From NCBI GenBank assembly GCA_963971285.1, contig OZ020258.1:992001-1056000 (forward strand): 64,000 nucleotides of DNA. The letters run 5' to 3'. Source of the stretch: Astropecten irregularis (lineage: Eukaryota > Echinodermata > Asteroidea > Paxillosida > Astropectinidae). The position numbers were made by a program, and so were the translations under genes. The notes under the pieces were generated by a model. That model had not been told where the DNA came from and ran no database searches. It worked only from the letters and a program-made list of their open reading frames with translations. Shown in pieces: positions 33,021 to 45,956 of the stretch (positions are counted from its first letter, which is position 1; every line of letters starts with the position of its first letter).

Positions 33021-34174
33021 GTTACATTGCAGCCACAATATAATGCTTTTAACTAACAACTACAAGTATGGGTATATTTGATCAAATCTTATAAAATTAT
33101 GTGTTGCTGATACAATGTGTATCCCTTATATCCTAACATATGAAACTTGACTTACACTGTGTAAATAAAACATTCATAATAATTATGACTTGAAATGCAC
33201 AGAATATGATAAATGTTGTTGCATATTTACTAGCTAGGTCTGTGTTTGAACAATATATTACTAAAATGCAGCATAACATGTAGACATTATGACAGAAATC
33301 CTATCCACAAGACAATGAACATTCTCAATTCACGCAAAATTGTAAATGTTCCTTTAATTGGGATAAAACCTTACAGCCTTAAAGAATGATTGGTAAAAAA
33401 AAATATGAGTTCTGATGACACTTAATTTCAGGCTGTGAAAATAAAGAGAAAACAGGAGAAAAAAATAAACAATCAAACAGCCATCCCCTTCCCCCTAAAA
33501 AAAACCCAACAAACAACCCATCACAGGGATGAGATTGACCAATGATAACAATGCCTGAAAACAGCTGACAGGGAGCATAACAAGTCTGAAATTTAGAATC
33601 TCCTATACTTTTGTACACAGCCTGTGAGGAAAAAAGTCTGAAATCCAAAACACAAAAGTCTGAAATCAGACTTTAATCTGAGAAATCTCATCCCTGCCAT
33701 CATCAGCAGAGGGAGGGCAGAGGAGTAAAATGTAACATGAAATAAATTCTGAAATACCAAAATGTCAAAAGACATCTTTCTTTTCAATGAATGGCCGGTA
33801 ATTCCTGAAGCCTTTCTCTTGATGGTTCAGAATCACAGACTGCACTAGAGTTTGGCTTGTCTACAGACTACAATTCTGTGTGGCCTCGCTGATATGTCCA
33901 AACAAAATCAATAATTCCGTAATTGCCCAATCAGCTTTAGCTCCCTGAAGTGTTCATGGTTGACGTCTTAACAGTTGCCGTCAGTTGTTACATAATTGTA
34001 AAGAGTATGTGACCTTCATGATAATAAGCATTTACTGTACTTACAAAACCTACCCATAACTTAATCTGAAAAGGAAGTACCTATGCTATAACTTATATAA
34101 ATATTACAAAAAAAAGGCAGCATAGCTTCATCTTCAAGGTTCTGAAGTCTCAAACACCTGATTAAGTTTTCCTT
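33021..34174. other. Intergenic and probable KLF10/11 3' UTR
   Basis: Lies downstream of the minus-strand KLF stop codon. The part next to 34174 is expected to be 3' UTR. The word AAGTCTGAAAT is repeated near 33582, 33632 and 33657. No other gene is seen. Confidence 0.4.
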
Positions 34175-37100
34175 TTAATGTACAGCACTGAGAATGACAG
34201 GTACCATACTAGTCGGTTTCTCTCTAGAAGCCATATCCGTCAACTTTGTCACCTCCAGCTGCCAGTTGGGAATCTTCTTTGTAGACATGTGACGTCGAGC
34301 ATGCTTCGTCAGGTGGTCACTTCGCATGAAGCGGCGGTCACACATCGGGCAGGCGAATTTCTTCTCCCCTGTGTGGGTGCGCTTGTGACGTGACAGCTCG
34401 TCGGAACGTGCGAAGCGTTTATCACAGTTCTTCCACATGCAGACAAATGGTTTTTCACCTGAAAAGAAAAGAAATTTTTGCTCAATTTAATATGAAATCA
34501 GAACACAAAGCTGAACTGGTTTTCATTTCCTTGACTTATCATCTTCAAAATTCCACCATTTTTTCTGAACAAAAAAAAAAATTCAGCAGCAGATACTTTG
34601 TCTTGTGTGCATAGAGGTTGATCATAACTTAATCAAATGTACAGATTTCTCGTTATTTCAGCTTAACTTGTCAAGAAGCATAAGCAGGGGCAGGTCCAGG
34701 GGGGAGGTGTAGAAACACACAGAGGGAGAGAGACTCAAAAAGAGTAATAAACAAGAGGAGGCAAAAATAATTGGGCAGTTGACGTAAGGCCTGCCCGTTA
34801 CCTTCTAGCTTGGATCATCCTCAAAATTCATCCATCGCTATTGAATTGGTGTGTCCACACCCCCCCCCCACCACCCTCCTTGAAAATCCTGCCTCTTGTG
34901 GTTTTACCTGTATGAGTTCTGAGATGTGCCTTCAGGTGTGAGCTCTTGAAGTAAGTCTTGCCGCAGTTCTCATGCATGCAGACATGGTTTCGCCTCCTCG
35001 GGAAATCCACGACCGATGACTGTACAGCAGCTTTGTTGGCATTGGATGCGTTGGAATTGGAGACTGGCGCAGGGGCAAGAGGGCAGTACTTGGTCCCGGT
35101 GGTCACTGATTGGTCACTCTTTGGCACATTAACAACTTGCATAACATCGGCCGGTACAGCCATTACAATGAGTTTATACTGAGTAGGGCTTTGCACCAAG
35201 TTCAAGCTTTCAGAGACGGGTTGGTGCATTGAGACAGCAGAGCCAGTCTGCATGCTTGAGTTTAACATTGTGGGTGTTTGCGTGACAGCTATGGCTGTAG
35301 CAGGTGGGGATATTGCACTTGTTACTGTGGTTTGGACGGGCACAAAACGGCTCACACTTCCAGCGTTCATCATGGGTATCTTGAAGACATTACCAGGCAG
35401 TCCATTGATGGCTTCTGTTGAGATCGTTCTTGTGGTTTGGTTAGTTACTTGAACTGTACTTGTACTGTGGCCAGTTGATGGCGGCATTCCAGTTGCAATG
35501 TTGCTGAACGACGTTTGTGCGGGAGTTACGTCCTTAACCCAAACACTCGGCCGTTCTTGACTTGACATGACACTCGGAGTGGAGTTGACGACACAACAGC
35601 TGCCTAGTCGATGCGTCATCAACATTGGACTTGTGGGGATAGAAGATGGTGCAGTGTGACTCGTAGGGAAAACAGGTGCTACTCTGTTGGTCGACACTGA
35701 CATTATAGGGGTATGGAACTTGGCAAAGTTCTGCCCAGGCGGAGGGGTCAATGGAGGAGTTTCGATGTTACCCTGTAATTAAAAAAAAAAGTGACAATAT
35801 GAATTTTATTTGAAAATACATGTACTATGAATGTAACAAAAACTAGAAATTATATCACGCTCCTAAAAAAAACTATTTTGGAATAAAAATCAAATAACCA
35901 CAAGGAAAACTGACCGAGCTATAAGTCATTGACAGGTTAACATTGAAAGAACAATTTACGGGAGCCTGATTCGAACCAGCGACCTCATGAATACCATACA
36001 GGCGCTCTGCTAACTGAGCTATCCAGCCCTACGTTGGTGGTGTCCCAAATAGTCAATTATCTTTGTTCATTTGGCAGTCAGAAGCCATGAAACCATGCAC
36101 ATATTGCTATATCCAAAGGATCATTTCATCAATACGCGCAGCAATGCTGCAACCTTAGAAACAGTACATGGATGATCACTCAAAGAGGATGCGACCTTTT
36201 AATTATTTAATCATCAAGTACCCACAAAGGAAACTGACTGAATTATAAGTCATCGAAAGGTGAACAAAGAAAAATTTATTGGAGCGTGATTCAAACCAGC
36301 GACCTCATGAATACTGTACACTCAGGTGCTCTGCCAACTGAGCTATCCAGCCCTACATTGGTGGGATTGTGGTGTCCCAATAGTAAATTATTTTTGTTCG
36401 TTTGGCAGTAAAAGCCATGAAAAATGGAAATAGATTATGCAAAGTTTTAATCTCAACTCACAATGTGTTTGGTCCTTACTGATGCATACTCCATCTCACT
36501 GACATCTCCAGGTTCATCCAAGGATGAGGCAGGTGACAATGGAGCATGATGAGTATCTGATTTGGAAGCAGGTGGGCAGTGTCTCATTAGGAGTAGAGTC
36601 TGCACTGCATCATAGTCTGATCGCTCCATGGTAGAGCTCTGGGAACTACGTCCTTCACAGCTTGGTGTTTCCTACACAAAAATAAGAACAGAACAAATTC
36701 TATTTATAAATTCCTATATTTTTGGCTTTTCTGAAATATGATACAAAAGTACATCTAAACATACATTTCTCATTTATGAACATTAAGGCCCATCATTCTT
36801 ATAACTTCTGCTCATGATCATTGTAATTTGAGATAATACTGTGCAATGAAGGAATCCATTTGGTTTAAGTAGATTTATGAGCAATGTGATCACGAATGAT
36901 CATAAAAACAATAAATTAATGGATTTGTACTAATAATCAAAGCTGAAAGCTGATCCATAATTAAATTGTTTTAACTTAAATGCAGGAAGAACATCTTTAA
37001 AAGATTCACATGTATATATACACTTATGCAGTAAACAAACTTCGCTGTTTTTCCCTGCATTCATTTTATTTTCCAAAAAGGGACCTCTCCTAAAGCCAAC

Positions 37101-39452
37101 GTGAAGTGTTTTGCAATTTATTTTGCAATTACCATCAGCAAATATTTAATCACTGCCAGTATCTCATTTTAATGATGACATCATTCAGAAATGTAAACAA
37201 TAGAATCTACATGTACACTCATCCACTAGCAGACTGCATCATACCTGAAGTAAGCTGTCACACACTGATCACTCTCTCAGTGAGTGTTTACAACTGCCAT
37301 GCCATTGGCTCTTCATACTTCTGAATATTCATGACTGACACTACCTAGTATTGACATTCTTCCTGGTGATTGGTTGGCCGGGGATAACATTAACATAATC
37401 AATATTCATTCATGCTAATGATGCCATGAGTCATTGAGTGGTGGAATATTCAGATCAGTGCAGAATGATTGATACCCAGGTTGTTGCCTAACCACAGTCC
37501 ATAGTATTTATTGATACAGTGCCAAGCAATAATTTAGAGGGGTGTTTTTAGCACGTAGTCCTCTTTTCTAAACAAAATTATCACAAATGGTCTTTGGTGA
37601 AGGGTCACATTTTTACAGAGATATTGCTGCTGCCTATTGAAACTACTGCACTTGAATAGATTGTTATTTGATTTATTCATCTTGCTTAAAAAAACTCAAC
37701 TGAAAACCCTTCATCATATTGGTTTACTCAAAGATGTTCTTCATTTTATTTCAATTTTTCTGTTAATCTTTTAACTCATAACAGGAAAAAACATTGAACC
37801 GTTTCAAGTGCAGCAGATAATTTATGCTAGTTTTACATTGTATGCTAATTTCACAAGCATTAGACCTTCAGGAATATAGGCCTACAGGAATATTTAGGGA
37901 ACTTTGGAATTAATTACACAATTTGAATAACAATTACAACTGCAATTATTTTAGACATACTGTACATGTATTCTCACTGCCTCATTCAAGTTTTTCAACA
38001 TTGAGAACTGGAAATTAAATGAATTTTTTAGCAGTTCCAAATTGTTCAATGAATAATTGTCAACGCATAAATTTCACGTTGTCGGATGTGGTTGAAATTC
38101 TGGGTATAAAGTCTGGAACAACAGGTTGAGGTCATCAAAAAGTATGTTGGACCACGTACAAGACAAAAGACTCATGGGGGTCGAGCTTGACTGACATTTG
38201 TCCACACAGGAAAAGGTGTATTAGTGAACGGATAGCAGCATTTGGGCGGATAAGGTCACAGCTTTCCTATCATGTTATACTAGTCCTACGTGCATCACGG
38301 ACAACATTGTTCTAAAAATAGTTTGGATGTCAGGAACCCTACCTAGCTTCAGCTTCCTGCCTACAATCAGGTTTTCACATGATTCACAGACATCCTTTGC
38401 AACGTTAATGTAAATTAGCTTTTTATCAACTGGTCCAGTGAAATAACAAAACGTTGCCCTGACCTTAAACAATAGGGGAGCGTGTCTAATGAAAGTTTCA
38501 CGCTAGAAAAAAATTCACAACTAGTACATGATTCTGTAAACTTGTATAAACCAGGCTTACAACTTTTTAATGGTAAAAGGGTTACATTAATATTTTGGGG
38601 GGTTAAGTATTGATGAGGTTTGAGTAAAATTTTCATTTCTAAAAAAGAGACAGGTGGTAGCACTCAACAAATTTGAGAAGTATGGGAATTTTTAACGTTT
38701 CTGAAAAGACAATTTGCTGTCTGCTGATTTAAAACAAATATTCAAAATTTGTAGTGGGACCTATTGATTTCAATAATCAATAGGCCTATTATTAATATTT
38801 ACTTTCAAAATTCAGGTTCAATTTTCTTTCAAAATTCAAGCGAACATGCTCTGCAAAACTGTTGATAAAAATCAGTAGGCAAACAAATATTAAATAACAA
38901 TAGTGTTTGTAACTTATTAAAAGTAAAACTGCATCTATAGGCCTTGGCCTAACGTGTTAGCCTAGGCTGAGTATGAAACATCTTTAAATTAATACAACAG
39001 AGCATGAAATGATTAAAATCTTATGACAGATTAAATCTACTGCGTCACCATGGCTTGTACCCAAGAGAAAACATTTTAACAAAAAGGCCGACGCCTGCCA
39101 AAAATAACATTCAATCATGCATATTTAACAGACACAAACAATGAATGACAATGTCATTTCATAAAATATTGCTTTAACTAGTCTTAGAATTAATATCCCG
39201 CTAAATATTTAAACTGAATATCGTCCCCACGTCCAACACAGAAGTTAGGTCAAGTCAAGGGAAACAAAATGAACTGTCAATTTGTTTTTTCAAGAAGCTC
39301 AATTTAGACCATCAAGTTGGAAAGAAACAAAGCATTAACAGATTGGATTATTCACAGTAGGCATATTTTCTTTACAAAGAAATTGATTGTATTCTTACCA
39401 TAAGGAATTTCGAAGGAGGGGTGGAGGGTGGTGATGGCGGTAAGAGAGACAT
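34175..39452 (-). CDS. KLF10/11: KLF10/KLF11-type Krueppel-like transcription factor (TIEG), 470 aa, four exons
   Basis: A nuclear GC/GT-box-binding factor; vertebrate TIEG proteins repress through Sin3 and respond to TGF-beta. Coding exons: 39399-39452, 36462-36671, 34908-35772, 34175-34458, all with GT-AG borders and a continuous frame. Residues about 36-47 ([12 protein letters not shown]) resemble the Sin3-interaction helix of KLF10/11. [10 protein letters not shown] motif opens exon 3, followed by a long Ser/Thr/Val-rich middle. Three fingers lie at residues 353-375 ([13 protein letters not shown]), 383-405 ([11 protein letters not shown]) and 413-433 ([12 protein letters not shown]), the first two with C-x4-C and the third with C-x2-C. 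The tail [14 protein letters not shown] matches the KLF10/11-specific tail (PNWQMEVSKL in vertebrates), which separates it from other KLFs. Length is close to human KLF10 (480 aa). I chose the ATG at 39452, which encodes [13 protein letters not shown]. Two tRNA-like SINEs sit in intron 2. One gene here corresponds to two in vertebrates. Confidence 0.93.
35896..36077 (-). mobile_element. tRNA-derived SINE, copy 1 (KLF intron 2)
   Basis: The minus strand reads GGGCTGGATAGCTCAGTTAG (A box) and GGTTCGAATC (B box) about 40 bases later, followed by a tail ending near AACCACAAGG on the plus strand. The sequence after the T-arm cannot pair with the 5' acceptor strand, so this is not a working tRNA gene. 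Confidence 0.75.
36217..36408 (-). mobile_element. tRNA-derived SINE, copy 2 (KLF intron 2)
   Basis: Same family as 35896-36077: A box GGATAGCTCAGTTGGCAGAG and B box GGTTTGAATC on the minus strand, with the same head (GTTGGTGG...GTCCCAA on the plus strand) and tail. Confidence 0.75.
36672..39398 (-). other. KLF10/11 intron 1
   Basis: A 2.7-kb intron between the 18-codon first coding exon and the Sin3-interaction exon. Both splice sites follow consensus (donor GTAAG, acceptor TGTAG). I found no mobile element with clear ends and no further exon. Confidence 0.7.
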
Positions 39453-39674
39453 CCCTGTACACGGTTCAGACAGCTTTAGGATTATACTTCACATCTGCGG
39501 AATCCAGCGGGTTTTTTCGAAGCAAAAAGATCGTCTGCTCGCATTTGTATTTATTACAAAACATCGGTGCAATTTATTTCTGCTGATCACGAAGTCGGAG
39601 GGTGTGTGTGCGCGTGCATCGTGCAGCAGTCATTATGAAAACAACAACATGCAGCCATGTGGAGTTCTGGCAGA

Positions 39675-39728
39675 GGCGGGTCATGGGATGGACCAATCAG
39701 AACGAGGTAAATTGGGGGTTTGACCAAT
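39675..39728 (-). promoter_or_regulatory. Candidate KLF10/11 promoter: two CCAAT boxes and a GC box
   Basis: GACCAATCAG occurs at 39691-39700 and TGACCAATCA at 39721-39730 (CCAAT at 39693-39697 and 39724-39728), with GGCGGG at 39675-39680. They lie 220-280 bases upstream of the KLF start codon on the opposite strand. Paired CCAAT boxes 31 bases apart are a usual NF-Y arrangement. The start site itself is not determined. Confidence 0.5.
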
Positions 39729-39799
39729 CAGAGTGCGACTGTCATGCACGCGCTGCATGTCTCAAGAATGGTTGTATAATGTAGGAAGCACGCGGCGCG

Positions 39800-41130
39800 T
39801 GCATGTGTGTGTGTTTGACATCTACTATACCAACCCAGTTTGTGCAGCTATTGTAAGTCATGCTGCCCCTGAACCCGGAAATGCTATACTTTACTACACG
39901 TTTCTGCGACGAGTCTTCACTCCATGGCCATTATACTTGAGCATCAGTGGTGCCGGAAGTTAAAAATACTAATTTAGAGTCAATGATCGCGGGTTTTTGT
40001 CACTGCTTATAATAAATGGTGCATTTTTTTAAGGCGAGTCAGTCGGGTTTCTTTTCGCTGACCTTTTGTGGGAAACATCATGGAGACACGGTCTACCTCC
40101 ATGGAAATAATTATGAATCATTTTCGAACATTTTATATTAATTTTGACGAAATTATTACAGAGAATTAGAAGAAAAGGTTAATATTGAATTAAACTATCG
40201 TTTTCAAAACAATTGGATTTTTCAGTTCTTATTTCTCCATGCTAACATAAATTAATACTAGCAAAAACCTTGATTAAATAAACTAAAAAATTAACTAAAA
40301 TAACACTGACAAAATAATGTAGAAATCAATAATATTTTTCATCTGGAATATTTTATGCAAGAAAGATCTGATCATATTAACCCTCCAGAAAGTCCGGCGA
40401 ACCATAAAAATTATAAGATCATCAAAACCATCGAGGAATATTAGGCCATGATCAATCACTGTCTATTTCTTCTATTTCTAGTTGTCTACCTCCATGGTCT
40501 AGCTACGAGCTCTCTTCCTATAGCTCTATGGTCGAACCATAATGGAGGAATATTCCTCCATGGTCGAACCACGTATGAAGAAACAGATGTCCATGTCCAT
40601 GGTCGAACCATAACTGCTTGTTTTATAACAGGTTGTTATGTAACAAGCCTAGCACGGGTCGTTATAAACAATCACATACAGCGGCAAACAGTGACAGCCA
40701 AGCATTGGTGGCGCTATTTCATTTAACGATACACAAGTTTTTATTACATACACGAAACCAGCAATGAGTGCAATGTGACATGAGACAATAATCATAGCAA
40801 ACGCCACTTATAACATCCATGTAATAATTTTATGCCTACGTTTACATAACGCTTCAAGCGTTTGAGGCCGTGCCTATTTTTTTCCTCACTTTTTTTTTCT
40901 TGAAATTGAAGGTTTAGATAAAATTTATTTAAAAAAACAAAACAATAGCCCAAACATCAAAACAACGGGTTGAAAAAAAGGAAAGGAAATCTCGAGCGAG
41001 TAAAATCAATGTGGTCAATTATTTTATTTCTAAGACGGACTGTACATGACTGTGGCAGGGGTTTTTATTTATTATTATTAAATTAGAAGCAACGATACTT
41101 AATATCAAAAATTAAAGCCAAAACAAGTAA
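39800..41130. other. Intergenic, with CCATGG-centred foldback words
   Basis: No gene is seen. Between 40485 and 40615 the word CCTCCATGGT or ATGGTCGAACCA occurs repeatedly in both orientations (for example AACCATAATGGAGG followed by CCTCCATGGTCGAACC), forming nested short palindromes. Similar words occur at 405-446 and 8150-8180. Confidence 0.5.
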
Positions 41131-41176
41131 TGTGTAATAAACTGCTGCAAACTGCTCATCAGCCAAAATAATGACC
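41131..41176. repeat. Dispersed repeat, AATAAACTGCTGCAAACTGC type, copy 1
   Basis: A stretch of about 45 bases (AATAAACTGCTGCAAACTGC then TCATCAGCCAAAATAATG) recurs with one or two changes in an ODC intron at 53819-53863. It is probably part of a longer, decayed element. Confidence 0.6.
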
Positions 41177-41282
41177 TGGAAAAAATGCTTATGAGTTATA
41201 TAGGGGGTCTGATTCGTTTCGATCCTAGCATGATCTTTATCGAAGGCAAAGACAAATTCAAATTTAATATGTATAGCCTATA

Positions 41283-41519
41283 GGGGCCAATTTCCTGGAG
41301 CTTCTTGGCACAAAAAATGCTTAGCATAAAAAATGTCTTGCCCCAAAAATTAAAACAACCATTTACAAATTCCATTTAATCATGGTCAGCGAATTACTGA
41401 ACAACCAAAGAACCGTCACAACATTTTGTTGCAGTAATCCTGGTAGACAGAAATTTCATGATTAGCAAATTATATAAATTATTGTGCTATGCACCAAGCA
41501 GGGCCGTGAAATTGCGGCC
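41283..41519. mobile_element. MITE with GGGGCCAATTTC termini, copy 2
   Basis: Left end GGGGCCAATTTCCTGGAGCT and right end GGGCCGTGAAATTGCGGCC, related to 29992-30225. The right end abuts the GGCCTTTTCACAC word at 41516. Confidence 0.5.
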
Positions 41520-41920
41520 TTTTCACACACTGTAAGCTTAGCTTTCAACCCGGGGCGAACCCAACTCGGGGCGAACTCCATTCCGGCCCCGGGTTGAAAT
41601 TTGATTTTTCAACCCCGCGGTCAACCCATCTTTGGGGAACTAACTCATTTGGCAGTCCGCTGTGTAAAAACCCTATGGGCGAGAAGGGCAAAAAACGGGT
41701 CTTTTTTTGCATCTAACCCCACCACGACTTTATTTAACATAGTACACCTTAGTTCTCATAATATGACAAAGCTAACATTCCATTCTTTCTGAAAATGAAA
41801 GAAAATAGACATAAAACAATTGTCTTCGCTCGGGCATTTGGGGTTAAACATTAAACTTTTGGCGAAAATTCCACCCATTTTGTGTGTGAACAGCGCGTTC
41901 CGACCCTTAGTGCTGTCTAT

Positions 41921-44900
41921 GGATGCACCACACTAAATAGCTCAAAAATCAATGCGCCGAGCTGATTATCATAATGTGTGTACCCTCAAATGTTTTTTAA
42001 ATATGCAATTTGGGGGGTCGTGCAATTAATATATTGTGTAATTTTGACTGGTTATGACAACCTGGGGGTTCAGTGTTTCAGCCTGTTGTGGAGACTTGAG
42101 ATATTTTGGTTTAAAATCCGGTCCTACATTGTCTTGAACGTGGAGGGTTGCTTCATGAAAACTCGTAGCAAGTCGGTTACGGAAGAAGGACATTTCGGGG
42201 GTGTTTTTTTCTTGGGGCAATTAGCAAAAAATCCAATCGGTTACCCAACCAAAAATTGAAAAGAATTGGGTAGATGAGAGTTCACACTATCATTTACACT
42301 ATTGCACCAACAACTGAGAAACTTCTGGATGGGGTTTTTTGAACTGTAAAGTTGACGTATTTTACACTAAAGTCAATGGGAGTTTATTTAGTGTGGTGCA
42401 CCCTATAGGTCACAAGATGGCGGCGTATCGGTAGCCATTTTGTGATAGCGCCACCACTCTGTTGGGGGAGGCGAGAACGAAAAGAAGCTGTATAAGACCA
42501 AGTTTCTTATCAGATTTTGTTAATTATTTCCTGAAAACATCATTCCTAATAGACATAAAACCTTGTATTACGCAACTTACATTGTCTTTTCTACACCTTA
42601 CGAGTTTTGTTTAGACGAAGGTGGCCCAATTTGTAACCCTATTAGATCCAAAATAGTAACCCTAGCCGGCCGAAATTCCAACCCAATCCCCTAAATTGTA
42701 ACCCTAGTTCCGCAAATTCAATCCTATCACCAGTTTTAAACCCTAAATCGCTCTGATTCCAACCCTAACCCCAGCCGGGGCCCCAGACCTAGACCCAACC
42801 CTAGCAAGCCCCGCCCACACGCTGACAACCCTAATCGTCTCTTTCTCACTTTTCAGAGGGGAAATGATATTCTCAAGGACAGCGAAATTTGGTGAAATGT
42901 AATATGCATTGATTAATCCCATAAAAGTTCATCATTATGTCTCAATATGGATACTGGGGCAGGAATATTCCACGAAATATCCCAAACGCCCCCCCCCCAA
43001 CCAAACAGGCCAACCTTGACCTTACACCACTTTTCCATGTTAAATGACACCCTCGCCTTGATTAATTAAACTATCTGTAATGGCCTGAGCATCATTGCAT
43101 CCAAATATAGCCATAAGATAACTTTGTGAGGAAATAATAATGTGGAATCAGAGCCCGACTTTCCATGGGGTGTACACAATATTATAAGGGAGAATGTGCA
43201 CGTTTGTATGGCCACCACGGGTCAACGACCTAACACATTAAGCCGTGCCGTAGAAAAACGCAATAATATTTTTCAATTTTGTTTTCACATATGAGATCAG
43301 TGTCATAAACTCTACACTTTGGGCTTAATTGGACAACCAATTTTGAAAGTTGAGCCCCCTTATAGGATGCACCACACTAAATAGCTCAAAAATCAATGCG
43401 CCGAGCTGATTATCATAATGTGTGTACCCTCAAATGTTTTTTAAATATGCAATTTGGGGGGTCGTGCAATTAATATATTGTGTAATTTTGACTGGTTATG
43501 ACAACCTGGGGGTTCAGTGTTTCAGCCTGTTGTGGAGACTTGAGATATTTTGGTTTAAAATCCGGTCCTACATTGTCTTGAACGTGGAGGGTTGCTTCAT
43601 GAAAACTCGTAGCAAGTCGGTTACGGAAGAAGGACATTTCGGGGGTGTTTTTTTCTTGGGGCAATTAGCAAAAAATCCAATCGGTTACCCAACCAAAAAT
43701 TGAAAAGAATTGGGTAGATGAGAGTTCACACTATCATTTACACTATTGCACCAACAACTGAGAAACTTCTGGATGGGGTTTTTTGAACTGTAAAGTTGAC
43801 GTATTTTACACTAAAGTCAATGGGAGTTTATTTAGTGTGGTGCACCCTATAGGTCACAAGATGGCGGCGTATCGGTAGCCATTTTGTGATAGCGCCACCA
43901 CTCTGTTGGGGGAGGCGAGAACGAAAAGAAGCTGTATAAGACCAAGTTTCTTATCAGATTTTGTTAATTATTTCCTGAAAACATCATTCCTAATAGACAT
44001 AAAACCTTGTATTACGCAACTTACATTGTCTTTTCTACACCTTACGAGTTTTGTTTAGACGAAGGTGGCCCAATTTGTAACCCTATTAGATCCAAAATAG
44101 TAACCCTAGCCGGCCGAAATTCCAACCCAATCCCCTAAATTGTAACCCTAGTTCCGCAAATTCAATCCTATCACCAGTTTTAAACCCTAAATCGCTCTGA
44201 TTCCAACCCTAACCCCAGCCGGGGCCCCAGACCTAGACCCAACCCTAGCAAGCCCCGCCCACACGCTGACAACCCTAATCGTCTCTTTCTCACTTTTCAG
44301 AGGGGAAATGATATTCTCAAGGACAGCGAAATTTGGTGAAATGTAATATGCATTGATTAATCCCATAAAAGTTCATCATTATGTCTCAATATGGATACTG
44401 GGGCAGGAATATTCCACGAAATATCCCAAACGCCCCCCCCCCCAACCAAACAGGCCAACCTTGACCTTACACCACTTTTCCATGTTAAATGACACCCTCG
44501 CCTTGATTAATTAAACTATCTGTAATGGCCTGAGCATCATTGCATCCAAATATAGCCATAAGATAACTTTGTGAGGAAATAATAATGTGGAATCAGAGCC
44601 CGACTTTCCATGGGGTGTACACAATATTATAAGGGAGAATGTGCACGTTTGTATGGCCACCACGGGTCAACGACCTAACACATTAAGCCGTGCCGTAGAA
44701 AAACGCAATAATATTTTTCAATTTTGTTTTCACATATGAGATCAGTGTCATAAACTCTACACTTTGGGCTTAATTGGACAACCAATTTTGAAAGTTGAGC
44801 CCCCTTATAGGATGCACCACACTAAATAGCTCAAAAATCAATGCGCCGAGCTGATTATCATAATGTGTGTACCCTCAAATGTTTTTTAAATATGCAATTT

Positions 44901-45292
44901 GGGGGGTCGTGCAATTAATATATTGTGTAATTTTGACTGGTTATGACAACCTGGGGGTTCAGTGTTTCAGCCTGTTGTGGAGACTTGAGATATTTTGGTT
45001 TAAAATCCGGTCCTACATTGTCTTGAACGTGGAGGGTTGCTTCATGAAAACTCGTAGCAAGTCGGTTACGGAAGAAGGACATTTCGGGGGTGTTTTTTTC
45101 TTGGGGCAATTAGCAAAAAATCCAATCGGTTACCCAACCAAAAATTGAAAAGAATTGGGTAGATGAGAGTTCACACTATCATTTACACTATTGCACCAAC
45201 AACTGAGAAACTTCTGGATGGGGTTTTTTGAACTGTAAAGTTGACGTATTTTACACTAAAGTCAATGGGAGTTTATTTAGTGTGGTGCACCC
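41921..45292. repeat. Tandem array: three identical MITEs separated by two identical spacers (1,444/1,445-bp period)
   Basis: A MITE of about 483 bases with ends GGATGCACCACACTAAATA and inverted ...TATTTAGTGTGGTGCACCC occurs at 41921-42403, 43365-43847 and 44810-45292. Two 961-962-base spacers (42404-43364 and 43848-44809) are also near identical; the visible difference is one base in a C run. A 93-codon frame recurs in each MITE (41978, 43422, 44867) but overlaps the inverted-repeat element and is not protein-like. The structure is what unequal exchange between flanking MITE copies would give, or an assembly duplication. Confidence 0.85.
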
Positions 45293-45689
45293 CTATACAT
45301 CGTCACAACAATGAACAGCGCCACCTTCCTGCTTAGTTCTCATGAGTCATTTTTCTTTTACTAGTCAGCTTTCTAGTGATATAAAACTTATTCTGATTGG
45401 TTGAGGTTTAGGCCCGCCTAATCAATTTCAAAAAGAATCACTCATCCAAAATCCAATGAAATTTAGCGTTATGTGAAGCTCGGCACAATGGGTCTGGTAT
45501 TCTGTGTACGCGTGTACATGTACTGTACAGTGCAATGTCCAGGGAAACACCTATTATCAATAATGGATTAGTCCAACATGCTACACAGAGCCAGGGAACT
45601 CCTTATCATCAGTAAGATCTTGGCCATGCTGGTGGCTGTTTATTGGGGTCCTTTTCAGGGAAAAGGTTTCGATATGGCGTCGTTTCACA

Positions 45690-45956
45690 GGCTTGACTCT
45701 CGCCAACCCACTTTCAACCCGGGGTGAATTAAACTAAACCCGATTCAATTCACACTGCACTTTTCATGCAACACGGGGCGAAAAATCTCAACCCTGGCCC
45801 GCCGGAGTTGAAGTCGACCCGGGTTGAAGTCAATCTCGGGGTTGACGCGGGGTCAGGCGCGGGGTTGAAAAAATAATGTCCAGTGTGAATCGACGCCGAT
45901 TTCAACCCCGCGTCCGTCAACCCCAAGATTATTTTGTCCAGTGTGAAAAGGCCTAA
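45690..45956. repeat. G+C-rich foldback, CCCGGGGTTGA words
   Basis: Repeated inverted words (TTCAACCCGGGG, CGGGGTTGA, CCAGTGTGAA) end in GTGTGAAAAGGCC at 45941-45953. The complement GGCCTTTTCACAC stands at 41516-41528, followed by the same CAACCCGGGGCGAA words. The two may be ends of one element enclosing the tandem array, or two copies of a MITE. Confidence 0.5.

Noticed and set aside
35960-36032. tRNA gene on the minus strand
   Set aside because: A and B boxes are present but the acceptor stem cannot pair and the same sequence is dispersed as a SINE.
41978-42259. 93-codon frame present three times in the tandem array
   Set aside because: It lies inside an inverted-repeat MITE and is identical three times because the DNA is duplicated, not because of protein-level constraint.
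42620-42790. Telomere-like AACCCTAA words in the array spacer
   Set aside because: Spacing and sequence are irregular (ACCCTATT, ACCCTAGC, AACCCTAAATC) and the region is internal; it is a degenerate minisatellite at best.
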